From Promicromonospora sp. MEB111 (GTDB taxonomy: Bacteria > Actinomycetota > Actinomycetes > Actinomycetales > Cellulomonadaceae), in contig NZ_JARVSD010000028.1 of the NCBI RefSeq assembly GCF_030209445.1, positions 157,933 through 221,932 on the forward strand: a stretch of DNA of 64,000 nt. The letters run 5' to 3'. Position numbers and translations under genes: made by a program. Below the pieces are notes generated by a model that worked only from the letters and a program-made list of their open reading frames with translations, searched no databases and was not told the origin of the DNA. This document shows, piece by piece, positions 1 to 7,765 of this stretch (position 1 is its first letter; each line of letters starts with the position of its first letter).

Positions 1-457
1 TCAGCCCCTCGGGGTCCTGCGGCAGGCCGATAAGCACCGTGGGCTGTTTGGCGGCGGCCACCAGGGGCACGCGCGGGTCGTCGGCCTCGATGTCCATCAT
101 GACCAGCGCGTCCACCATCGAGCCGCCGGTCACGCGGTCCAGGCCGCTCACGTCGTCCTGCGTCAGCAGCAGCACGTCGTGGTCGAAGTCGCGCGCCCGG
201 GTGACCACGCCCGCCACGAACTGCATGATGACCGGCACGTTCACGCCCACGCGGAGCGGCGCCATCAGCGCGATCACGTTGGTGCGGGAGGAGGCCAGCG
301 CCCGGGCGCCGGCGTGGGGGCGGTAGCCGAGCTTCTCGATGGCGCGCTCGACCCGTGCCCGGGTGGGTGCGGAGATGGGCCGCTTGCCCGAGAGCACGTA
401 GGACACGGTCGAGGTCGACACCCCCGCCGTCCTCGCGACGTCGTCGATCGTAGCCAC
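1..457 (-). CDS. LacI/GalR-family transcriptional regulator (C-terminus outside window)
   Basis: The first 152 codons are visible and the gene runs off the left edge. Residues 2-50 form the LacI helix-turn-helix and hinge (ATIDDVARTAGVSTSTVS, then GYRPHAGARALASS); the sugar-sensing periplasmic-binding-like domain follows (VIALMAPLRVG). The GTG start at 457 was chosen because the HTH begins at once and GGGAGC lies 5 nt upstream. The gene diverges from the sugar transporter/glycosidase operon, and the 203-bp gap holds three palindromes that suit a LacI-type dimer. It is therefore probably the local repressor, released by an oligosaccharide or its product. The ligand cannot be read from the sequence. 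Confidence 0.92.
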   Translation of the reverse strand, partial: MATIDDVARTAGVSTSTVSYVLSGKRPISAPTRARVERAIEKLGYRPHAGARALASSRTNVIALMAPLRVGVNVPVIMQFVAGVVTRARDFDHDVLLLTQDDVSGLDRVTGGSMVDALVMMDIEADDPRVPLVAAAKQPTVLIGLPQDPEGL

Positions 458-528
458 GGTGCTCCCTTCGGGTCGGTGCCGGTGCAGGTAGCGCGCGGTG
501 CCGGCACACCAGTGTGCCGCATGGTGGG

Positions 529-538
529 GAAGCGCTTC
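529..538. promoter_or_regulatory. Candidate LacI-family operator
   Basis: GAAGCGCTTC is a perfect 10-bp palindrome with a central CG, the usual centre of LacI/GalR operators. It lies about midway between the divergent regulator and transporter starts. Binding by the neighbouring regulator is inferred. Confidence 0.5.
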
Positions 539-553
539 GACAGAAGACTAGCG

Positions 554-566
554 TTTCGTACCGAAA
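554..566. promoter_or_regulatory. Palindrome TTTCG-TAC-CGAAA, possible second operator
   Basis: A 5-3-5 inverted repeat lies between the first palindrome and the candidate promoter. It resembles the half-sites of the flanking palindromes (GAA..TTC type). A regulatory role is inferred. Confidence 0.35.
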
Positions 567-573
567 GTGCCAC

Positions 574-619
574 TGGACATCCGTGAGAGTCTAGGTTTAG
601 CGTGTTGAAACGCTTCGAC
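574..619 (+). promoter_or_regulatory. Candidate promoter with overlapping operator for the sugar-uptake operon
   Basis: TGGACA (574-579) and TAGCGT (598-603) are separated by 18 bp and form a plausible -35/-10 pair. They are followed at once by GTTGAAACGCTTCGAC (604-619), an imperfect palindrome closely related to the perfect GAAGCGCTTC at 529. An operator over the transcription start would give steric repression by the divergent LacI protein. Confidence 0.45.
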
Positions 620-660
620 GATCCGGACGCAGCAGTTCGGACGTGGACCAAGGAGATGCA

Positions 661-1965
661 ATGAGGCACAAGCGGACGATGACGGTCGTGGCGGCGGCGA
701 TGGCCGGCGCCATGGCACTGGCCGGCTGCACCGGCCAGGGCGGCGGCGGTGGCGACACCGACGACAGCACGCTCACCATCTGGCACTACGAGAACGAGGA
801 CTCGGCGATGGGCAAGGCCTGGGCCAAGGCCATCGAGATCTTCGAGGAGGAGAACCCGGACGTCACGGTCGACGTCGAGAAGCAGACGTTCGAGCAGATC
901 CAGAAGAACGCCAAGATCGTGCTCACGGGCGACGACGTGCCCGACGTCATGGAGTTCAACAAGGGCAACGCGACCGCGGGCCAGCTCGCCGCGCAGGGCC
1001 TGCTGACCCCGCTGACCGACGCCGCCACCGAGCGCGGCTGGGACGAGAAGCTGTCCGGCTCGCTCGCGACCACGGCGACCTACGACGAGCAGGGCCTCAT
1101 GGGCTCCGGCGAGTGGTACGGCGTGCCGAACTACGGCGAGTTCGTGGGCGTCTACTACAACAAGGAGATGCTCGCCGACCTCGGGCTGGAGGTGCCGACC
1201 ACCCTCGACGAGTTCGAGGACGTGCTGGCCGCCTTCAAGAAGGAGGGCATCACGCCGCTGGCCGAGGCCGGCGCCGAGTACCCGCTCGGCCAGCTCTGGT
1301 ACGAGCTCGTGCTCGCCTACGGCGACCGCGCCCTGGTGGACGACTACCAGCTCTTCGCGAACGACGTCGACTTCCACAACGACGCGATGACGCAGGCCAC
1401 CGAGAAGCTCGACGAGTGGATCGAGAAGGGCTACATCGCCTCCGACTCCGCGGCGCTGACCGCCGAGGACATGGGCGTCTCGTTCATCGACGGCACCTAC
1501 CCGCTCATGGTCAGCGGCTCGTGGTGGTTCGGCCGCCTCGCGGCCGAGACCGAGGCCGACTGGGGCCAGTTCAACTTCCCGGGCAACACGCTGCACACCG
1601 GCTCGTCGGGCAACCTCTGGGTGGTCCCGGCCAACGCCGACTCCCCGAGCCTGGCCGAGGAGTTCATCGACATCACGCTGCGCCCCGAGGTGCAGAACGT
1701 GCTGGCCACCGAGGGCGGCCTGCCCGTGGCGGGTGACGCCTCCGTGATCGAGGACGAGCGCACGCGCGAGCTCACCGAGAACTTCCAGGCGATCCTGGAC
1801 GAGGACGGCCTGGCGTACTACCCCGACTGGCCCGTGGCCGGCTACTACGACGTGATCGTCAGCGAGCTGCAGTCCCTGGTCAACCGGTCCAAGACGCCAG
1901 CCGAGGTGCTGGACGGGCTGCAGAGCTCGTACGACGAGGGCAAGGCCGACCTGCTCGATGGCTGA
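661..1965 (+). CDS. Sugar ABC transporter, extracellular solute-binding lipoprotein
   Basis: This 434-residue family 1 solute-binding protein captures an oligosaccharide outside the cell. The N-terminus is a lipoprotein signal (basic MRHKR, hydrophobic stretch, lipobox LAGC with Cys23) followed by a Gly-rich linker. The body (LTIWHYENED..., VPDVMEFNKG, YGVPNYGEFVGVYYN, MVSGSWWFGRL) is typical of actinobacterial sugar binders. ATG 661 is preferred over the in-frame GTG at 643 because AGGAG lies at 651-655. The gene overlaps the first permease by 8 bp. No ATPase is encoded here, so a shared MsiK-type ATPase encoded elsewhere is likely. The GH31 and GH1 genes downstream suggest a xylosylated or beta-linked gluco-oligosaccharide. 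Confidence 0.93.
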   Translation: MRHKRTMTVVAAAMAGAMALAGCTGQGGGGGDTDDSTLTIWHYENEDSAMGKAWAKAIEIFEEENPDVTVDVEKQTFEQIQKNAKIVLTGDDVPDVMEFNKGNATAGQLAAQGLLTPLTDAATERGWDEKLSGSLATTATYDEQGLMGSGEWYGVPNYGEFVGVYYNKEMLADLGLEVPTTLDEFEDVLAAFKKEGITPLAEAGAEYPLGQLWYELVLAYGDRALVDDYQLFANDVDFHNDAMTQATEKLDEWIEKGYIASDSAALTAEDMGVSFIDGTYPLMVSGSWWFGRLAAETEADWGQFNFPGNTLHTGSSGNLWVVPANADSPSLAEEFIDITLRPEVQNVLATEGGLPVAGDASVIEDERTRELTENFQAILDEDGLAYYPDWPVAGYYDVIVSELQSLVNRSKTPAEVLDGLQSSYDEGKADLLDG

Positions 1966-2935
1966 CACCGCTGTGACCGACCGGCGCGCGCGGGCGGACC
2001 AGCGCCCGCGCGCGCCGCGCGGGACGCGCCGCCGTCGGGCGCCGTGGGTGGGGTACCTGCCCTACCTGCTGCCCGGCGCGGTTGCGTTCGGCGTGGTGAT
2101 CGGCTACCCCCTGCTGACCAACGTGTACTTCAGCCTGTTCAAGTGGCGCGGCGGCATGGCGCCGCTGCGCTGGAACGGGCTGGGCAACTACGTGGACCTG
2201 CTGGGCGACGACAAGTTCTGGACGTCGTTCGGCAACTCGCTGGCGATGATCGTCGCGATGGTGCTGGTGCCCACGCTGCTGGGGCTGGTGCTGGCGGCGG
2301 TGCTGTTCGACTACCTCGGACGGCGGTTCGGCGAGCGCGTCTCGTCGGTGCTGCGGGCCACGTACTACCTGCCGCAGATCCTGCCCGTCGCCGTGGCGGG
2401 TGTGCTGTGGAACTGGATCCTGAACTCCCAGACGGGCGCGCTCAACGTGATCCTGCGGGGCATCGGCATCGAGTCGCCGCCCAACTGGCTGGGCGACCCG
2501 AGCACGGCCCTGCCGTCGGTGATGCTCGTGCTGATCTGGGTCCAGATGGGCTACCCCGTGGTCATCTTCATGGCGGCGCTGCAGCGCGTGGACCCGGAGC
2601 TGTACGAGGCGGCCGAGCTCGACGGCGCCGGCTGGTGGGACCGGTTCCGGGCCATCACGGTGCCCCAGATCCGCCCCGAGACCTTCGTGGTGACGCTGAC
2701 CTGCACGGTCGCGGCGCTCAAGGTGTTCGGGCCCATCTACGTGCTGACGCGCGGCGGGCCCGAGAGCTCGACCCTGGTGCCCAGCTACTACTCGTACCTG
2801 AACTTCTTCGACAAGTCCCAGGTCGGCTACGGGTCCGCGATCGCCACGGTGCTCACGCTCGTGATCGTCGCCGTGGCCCTGATCATCCTCGGCCTGCAGA
2901 ACCGGGCCGAACGACGTGAGAGGGAGGGGGTCTGA
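1958..2935 (+). CDS. Sugar ABC transporter permease, MalF/UgpA type
   Basis: A 325-residue inner-membrane permease. A basic, Arg-rich cytoplasmic N-terminus (about residues 8-30) precedes a first membrane helix (LLPGAVAFGVVIGYPLL) and a multi-helix core. The EAA loop that docks the ATPase is clear: YEAAELDGAGWWDRF followed by TVPQIRPE. It starts inside the end of the binding-protein gene (8-bp overlap), implying translational coupling, and is followed directly by the second permease. It forms the transport channel with that protein. Confidence 0.93.
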   Translation: MADTAVTDRRARADQRPRAPRGTRRRRAPWVGYLPYLLPGAVAFGVVIGYPLLTNVYFSLFKWRGGMAPLRWNGLGNYVDLLGDDKFWTSFGNSLAMIVAMVLVPTLLGLVLAAVLFDYLGRRFGERVSSVLRATYYLPQILPVAVAGVLWNWILNSQTGALNVILRGIGIESPPNWLGDPSTALPSVMLVLIWVQMGYPVVIFMAALQRVDPELYEAAELDGAGWWDRFRAITVPQIRPETFVVTLTCTVAALKVFGPIYVLTRGGPESSTLVPSYYSYLNFFDKSQVGYGSAIATVLTLVIVAVALIILGLQNRAERREREGV

Positions 2936-2936
2936 C

Positions 2937-3821
2937 ATGGCCGTCGCCACAGACCTGCGACCCGCCCAGGTGCGGGCCACCGCCGTCGACTCCCGGTACC
3001 GGCGCGGCGCGGGCCGCTGGCTCGTGCTGGCCGCCGCGGTCCTGGTGGGCCTCGCGGTGCTCGCGCCGTTCGGGATCATGCTGCTCAACGCGTTCAAGTC
3101 GCCGCAGGACTACGCGGCCAACGGGCCGCTGTCCCTGCCGTCGGGCCTCTATCTCGACGGCGTCGTGGCCTTCTGGGAGCGCACCGACTTCCCGGTCAAG
3201 CTCTGGAACTCGGTGTTCATCTCGGCCGTCGTGGCCGTGCTGGGCGCGCTGCTGTCGTTGCTGAACGCGTACGCGATCGGCATCGGCCGCGTGAAGGGGC
3301 GGCTGTGGATCATCGCCCTGTTCCTGCTGGCGAACATGCTGCCGCAGGAGGCGCTGATCTACCCGCTGTTCACCATGGCGCAGTCCGTGGGCCTGTCGAA
3401 CTCGCAGTGGTCGGTGATCATCATCTTCACCGTCATCCAGTCGGCGTTCGGCACGTACCTGCTGTCGTCCGTGCTCGGCACGTTCCCGCCCGCGCTGCTG
3501 GAGGCGGCCGCCCTGGACGGCGCGAGCCGCTGGCGCATCCTCTGGCAGGTCGTCTTCCCGATCGTGCGGCCCACGCTCTCGGTCCTGATGATCTTCTTCT
3601 TCATCTGGACCTGGAACGAGTTCTTCATCCCCCTGGTCATGCTGACCAGCAACGACACCCAGACCATCCCCATCGCCCTGGCGTCCCTGCAGGGCGACCG
3701 GATGATGGACGCGCCCACGATCAACGCGGGCTCGCTCGTGTCGCTGGTGCCGGCCGTCATCTTCTTCCTGATCTTCCAGCGCACCCTGACCCGGGGCGTG
3801 ACCGCGGGGGCGGTCAAGTGA
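2937..3821 (+). CDS. Sugar ABC transporter permease, MalG/UgpE type
   Basis: A 294-residue permease with six predicted membrane spans and the EAA motif LLEAAALDGASRWRILWQ followed by VFPIVRPT. ATG 2937 is chosen over an upstream in-frame GTG (2916) because AGGGAGG (2921-2927) is well placed. The gene begins 1 bp after the preceding stop. The C-terminal RTLTRGVTAGAVK is typical of MalG-like permeases, where it contacts the ATPase. Confidence 0.93.
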   Translation: MAVATDLRPAQVRATAVDSRYRRGAGRWLVLAAAVLVGLAVLAPFGIMLLNAFKSPQDYAANGPLSLPSGLYLDGVVAFWERTDFPVKLWNSVFISAVVAVLGALLSLLNAYAIGIGRVKGRLWIIALFLLANMLPQEALIYPLFTMAQSVGLSNSQWSVIIIFTVIQSAFGTYLLSSVLGTFPPALLEAAALDGASRWRILWQVVFPIVRPTLSVLMIFFFIWTWNEFFIPLVMLTSNDTQTIPIALASLQGDRMMDAPTINAGSLVSLVPAVIFFLIFQRTLTRGVTAGAVK

Positions 3822-3885
3822 CCGCGCCCCGCCGCGCGTCCCGCACGCCCCACGTCGCCGAGCGAGAAGCAACGAGGTTCCAGTC

Positions 3886-6162
3886 ATGAGATTCACCGAC
3901 GGCTACTGGCAGCTGCGTCCCGGCGTCGAGGTGCTCCGGCCCCGCGACGTCGACTCGGTCGAGGCCGGCGACGAGACCCTGACCGTGTACGCGCCGACCG
4001 CGCCGATCACCAAGCGCGGCGACACCCTGAACCGCCCGCTCGTGACCGTCACGTTCGACGCGCCGGCGGACGACGTCATCGGCGTCCGCATCGAGCACCA
4101 CCAGGGCCGCCGCGACCCCGGCCCGCACTTCGCGGTCAACCGGGAGCCGGGCGTGGTCAAGGTCGTGACCCCCGCCGCTCCGGGCGAAGGCCCCGCCGAG
4201 CTGACGTCGGGCGGCCTCACGGCCCGCGTCTCGACCGACGGCGAGTGGCAGGTCGACTTCGTGGCGGGCGGCGAGGTGCTCACCACCTCGTCGGCGCGGA
4301 GCGTCGGGCTGGCCAGCACGCCCGAGGGCGACTTCGTGCACGAGCAGCTCGGGCTGAGCGTCGGCGAGCACGTCTACGGGCTGGGCGAGCGGTTCGGCGC
4401 GTTCGTGAAGAACGGCCAGAGCGTCGACGTCTGGAACGAGGACGGCGGCACGGCCAGCGAGCAGGCCTACAAGAACGTGCCGTTCTACCTGACCGACCGC
4501 GGCTACGGCGTGTTCGTGGCCCATCCCGAGCGGGTGTCGTTCGAGGTGGGTTCCGAGGTGGTCAGCCGCACCCAGTTCTCGGTGCCGGGGCAGACGCTGC
4601 AGTACTACGTGATCCACGGGCCCACCCCCGCCGAGATCCTGCGCCGGTACACGGCGCTGACGGGTCGGCCCGCCGTCGTCCCCGCCTGGTCGTACGGGCT
4701 GTGGCTCTCCACGTCGTTCACCACGGACTACTCCGAGTCCACGGTCATGAGCTTCGTCGACGGCATGGCCGAGCGGGACATCCCGCTGTCGGTGTTCCAC
4801 TTCGACTGCTTCTGGATGCGCCAGTTCCACTGGTGCGACTTCGTCTGGGACCCGGCCACGTTCCCGGACCCCGAGGGCATGCTGGCCCGTCTGCACGAGC
4901 GCGGCCTGAAGGTCTGCGTCTGGATCAACCCGTACATCGCCCAGCGCTCCCACCTGTTCCGTGAGGGGGCGGAGAAGGGCTACCTGGTGACCACGGCCGA
5001 CGGCGACGTCTGGCAGTGGGACAAGTGGCAGGCCGGCATGGCGCTGGTCGACTTCACCAACCCCGAGGCCGCCGCCTGGTACCAGGACAAGCTGCGCGTG
5101 CTGCTCGACCAGGGCGTGGACTGCTTCAAGACGGACTTCGGGGAGCGCATCCCCACCGACGTCGTCTGGCACGACGGGTCCGACCCGCAGCGCATGCACA
5201 ACTTCTACGCCTCGCTCTACAACAAGACGGTGTTCGACCTGCTGGAGCAGGAGCGGGGCAGCGGCGAGGCCGTGCTGTTCGCCCGGTCGGCCACGGCGGG
5301 CACCCAGGCCTTCCCGGTGCACTGGGGCGGCGACTGCGAGTCCACGTTCGTGTCCATGGCGGAGTCCCTGCGCGGCGGCCTGTCGCTGTCGCTGTCCGGG
5401 TTCGGCTACTGGAGCCACGACATCGGCGGGTTCGAGGGCACGCCCGACCCGGCCGTCTTCAAGCGGTGGACGGCGTTCGGCCTGCTCTCCTCGCACTCCC
5501 GCCTGCACGGGTCGAGCTCGTACCGCGTGCCGTGGGCGTTCGACGACGAGGCCGTCGACGTCACGCGCAAGTTCACCCGGCTGAAGATGCGGCTCATGCC
5601 GTACCTCGGCCGGGCCGGCCACGTGGCCGCCGCGGAGGGCCTGCCCGTCATGCGCCCGATGGCGCTCCAGTTCCCCGGGGACCGGACGGCGGCGTCCGTC
5701 GACACCCAGTACATGCTGGGCCCGTCGCTGCTGGTCGCGCCGGTGTTCGGCGAGTCCCGCGCGGAGTACTACCTGCCCGAGGGGGAGTGGACGCGTCTGC
5801 CGGAGGTCGCCGCGGAGGGCCTGGCCCCGACGGTCAGCGGGTCCCGCTGGGTGGCCGAGGAGCACGGGTTCGACACCCTGCCGGTGCTGGTGCGGCCCGG
5901 GACGGTGCTGCCCGTCGGCGCGCGCGACGACCGGCCCGACTACGCGTGGGCCGAGGGCGTGACGTTACGCTGCACCCGTCTGCCCGAAGGGTTCGACGAA
6001 GAGATCCTGGTCCCCGGTGGCACCGGCGCCCCGGCGACGTTCCGTGTGCGGTACGAGTCCGGCGTCGTGCACGTGACCAGTGCTGACGCTCCTGGCGAAT
6101 GGAGCGTCGAGAACGAAGGCAAGACCGTTCGGGCCACCGGCCCGGGAGAGGTGGCACTGTGA
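3886..6162 (+). CDS. yicI: GH31 alpha-xylosidase (YicI-like)
   Basis: At 758 residues this is about the length of E. coli YicI and follows it closely along the chain. The nucleophile is in KTDFGER (Asp417) and the acid/base in VHWGGDCEST (Asp483), matching Asp416 and Asp482 of YicI. The N-terminal beta-sandwich starts MRFTDGYWQLRPGVEVL. YicI enzymes release alpha-xylose from isoprimeverose-type ends of xyloglucan oligosaccharides. No signal peptide is seen, so the enzyme is cytoplasmic and acts after uptake. A GAGG ribosome site precedes the ATG. The gene overlaps the beta-glucosidase gene by 4 bp (GTGA), so the pair is probably coupled and works stepwise on one substrate. Confidence 0.92.
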   Translation: MRFTDGYWQLRPGVEVLRPRDVDSVEAGDETLTVYAPTAPITKRGDTLNRPLVTVTFDAPADDVIGVRIEHHQGRRDPGPHFAVNREPGVVKVVTPAAPGEGPAELTSGGLTARVSTDGEWQVDFVAGGEVLTTSSARSVGLASTPEGDFVHEQLGLSVGEHVYGLGERFGAFVKNGQSVDVWNEDGGTASEQAYKNVPFYLTDRGYGVFVAHPERVSFEVGSEVVSRTQFSVPGQTLQYYVIHGPTPAEILRRYTALTGRPAVVPAWSYGLWLSTSFTTDYSESTVMSFVDGMAERDIPLSVFHFDCFWMRQFHWCDFVWDPATFPDPEGMLARLHERGLKVCVWINPYIAQRSHLFREGAEKGYLVTTADGDVWQWDKWQAGMALVDFTNPEAAAWYQDKLRVLLDQGVDCFKTDFGERIPTDVVWHDGSDPQRMHNFYASLYNKTVFDLLEQERGSGEAVLFARSATAGTQAFPVHWGGDCESTFVSMAESLRGGLSLSLSGFGYWSHDIGGFEGTPDPAVFKRWTAFGLLSSHSRLHGSSSYRVPWAFDDEAVDVTRKFTRLKMRLMPYLGRAGHVAAAEGLPVMRPMALQFPGDRTAASVDTQYMLGPSLLVAPVFGESRAEYYLPEGEWTRLPEVAAEGLAPTVSGSRWVAEEHGFDTLPVLVRPGTVLPVGARDDRPDYAWAEGVTLRCTRLPEGFDEEILVPGGTGAPATFRVRYESGVVHVTSADAPGEWSVENEGKTVRATGPGEVAL

Positions 6163-7595
6163 GTGCACGGAGTTTCCCCGGCGATTTCCTCTGGGGATCG
6201 GCGACCGCGTCGTACCAGATCGAGGGAGGCGCGACCGAGGGCGGGCGCGGCCCGTCCATCTGGGACACGTTCTCGCACACGCCGGGCCGGACGCTGAACG
6301 GCGACACGGGTGACGTCGCCGACGACCACTTCCACCGCTGGCAGGAGGACGTCGAGCACATCAAGAACCTGGGCCTCGGCGCCTACCGGTTCTCGATCGC
6401 GTGGCCGCGCGTGCAGCCGGGCGGCTCCGGCGAGTTCAACGCCGAGGGCATCCGGTTCTACTCGGACCTCGTGGACGGGCTGATCGCGGCGGGCGTCAAG
6501 CCCGTCGTCACGCTCTACCACTGGGACCTCCCGCAGGAGCTGGAGGACGCCGGCGGCTGGACCAACCGCGAGACCGCCTACGCGTTCGCGCGGTACGCCC
6601 GCAAGATGGCCGAGGAGCTGGGCGACCGCATCGACGTCTGGACCACGCTCAACGAGCCGTGGTGCACGGCGTACCTGGGCTACGGCTCGGGCGTGCACGC
6701 GCCGGGCCGCACGGAGCCCCTGGCCGCGCTCCAGGCGGTGCACCACCTCAACCTGGCGCACGGCCTCGCCGTCCAGCAGATCCGCGAGGTGCTCGGCGAC
6801 ACCGCCAAGACGTCGATCACGCTGAACCTGCACGTGTTCCGGCCGGACGACCCGTCGTCCGCGGTGGACCAGGGCGCCGTCCGCACGGTGGACGCGCTGG
6901 CCAACCGGGCCTTCCTCGGGCCGGTCCTGGAGGGCGCCTACCCCGCGGACCTGCTGGAGAACACCGCCTCGGTGACCGACTGGTCGTTCGTGCAGGACGG
7001 CGACCTGGAGGCCATCGCGCAGCCGCTCGACGTGCTGGGCGTCAACTACTACTCGACGGCGCGCGTGCGGCACTTCTCCGGCGAGGGGGAGCGGCAGCAG
7101 GCCGACGGGCACAAGGACTCCGCGGGCACGCCGTGGATCGCGGCCGACGACGTCGAGTTCCTGCCGCAGCCCGGCCCGTACACCGCCATGGGCTGGAACA
7201 TCGAGCCGGCCGGCCTCACGGACCTGCTGGTCTCGCTGCGCGACAGCTACCCCGACCAGCCGCTCATGGTCACCGAGAACGGTGCCGCCTTCGCGGACAC
7301 CGTCGTGGTCGAGGACGGCGTGGCGCGTGTCCACGACGTCGAGCGCGTCTCGTACCTGCACGACCACGTCGAGGCGCTCGGGCTCGCCCGGGACCAGGGC
7401 GTGGACGTGCGCGGGTACTTCGCGTGGTCGCTGCTCGACAACTTCGAGTGGGCCTACGGGTACGACCGCCGGTTCGGCATCATCCGCGTCGACTACGAGA
7501 CGCTGGAGCGCACCTGGAAGGACTCGGCGCACTGGTACCGCCGTCTGGCGACGACGAACACCCTGCCGACGGTCGACGAGGTGTCGCCGGCCTGA
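6159..7595 (+). CDS. GH1 beta-glucosidase
   Basis: A 478-residue family 1 glycosidase, the usual length. The N-terminus FPGDFLWGSATASYQIEGG is the GH1 signature. The acid/base is Glu166 (TLNEPW) and the nucleophile Glu373 (VTENG). GTG 6159 overlaps the upstream stop (GTGA) and has GGAGAGG a few bases before it; longer in-frame starts lie inside the GH31 gene. It is cytoplasmic, with no signal peptide. It would cut the beta-1,4-glucosidic backbone once xylose is removed by the alpha-xylosidase. Cellobiose or aryl-glucosides are other possible substrates. Confidence 0.93.
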   Translation: MSARSFPGDFLWGSATASYQIEGGATEGGRGPSIWDTFSHTPGRTLNGDTGDVADDHFHRWQEDVEHIKNLGLGAYRFSIAWPRVQPGGSGEFNAEGIRFYSDLVDGLIAAGVKPVVTLYHWDLPQELEDAGGWTNRETAYAFARYARKMAEELGDRIDVWTTLNEPWCTAYLGYGSGVHAPGRTEPLAALQAVHHLNLAHGLAVQQIREVLGDTAKTSITLNLHVFRPDDPSSAVDQGAVRTVDALANRAFLGPVLEGAYPADLLENTASVTDWSFVQDGDLEAIAQPLDVLGVNYYSTARVRHFSGEGERQQADGHKDSAGTPWIAADDVEFLPQPGPYTAMGWNIEPAGLTDLLVSLRDSYPDQPLMVTENGAAFADTVVVEDGVARVHDVERVSYLHDHVEALGLARDQGVDVRGYFAWSLLDNFEWAYGYDRRFGIIRVDYETLERTWKDSAHWYRRLATTNTLPTVDEVSPA

Positions 7596-7651
7596 CGTTC
7601 TGCCCCGCCGGGCCTGGCGCCGCCGGCCCGGCGCCGCCGGCCCGGGGCCGT

Positions 7652-7707
7652 CGAACGTAGGGATCGTCGCCGCATGCGCCCGTATGCGGCGACGATCCCT
7701 ACGTTCG
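7652..7707. terminator. Perfect long hairpin after the glycosidase operon
   Basis: Arms 7652-7675 and 7684-7707 are perfectly complementary over 24 bp (left arm begins CGAACGTAGGGATCGTCGCC), and pairing continues partly into the 8-nt loop. No T-tract follows on either strand. It lies 56 bp after the GH1 stop and 58 bp before the next gene. It may be a terminator or a repeated palindromic element; a related palindrome lies at 62005-62050. Confidence 0.7.
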
Positions 7708-7753
7708 TACCCGACGAGTACGGGCACCGGTGATGACGGCGCCGGCGACGGGA

Positions 7754-7759
7754 TACCTT
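7754..7759 (+). promoter_or_regulatory. -10-like hexamer TACCTT, 6 nt before a start codon
   Basis: TACCTT is followed by 6 nt and the ATG at 7766, and no Shine-Dalgarno sequence is present. This spacing predicts a leaderless mRNA. No convincing -35 was seen. Confidence 0.4.
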
Positions 7760-7765
7760 CTGCGC

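Noticed and set aside
274..1968. Long open frame on the minus strand opposite the sugar-binding protein gene
   Set aside because: It is antisense to a clear lipoprotein gene, with Val/Arg/Gly-rich composition typical of high-GC shadows. Only its last part, in another frame, corresponds to the real LacI gene.
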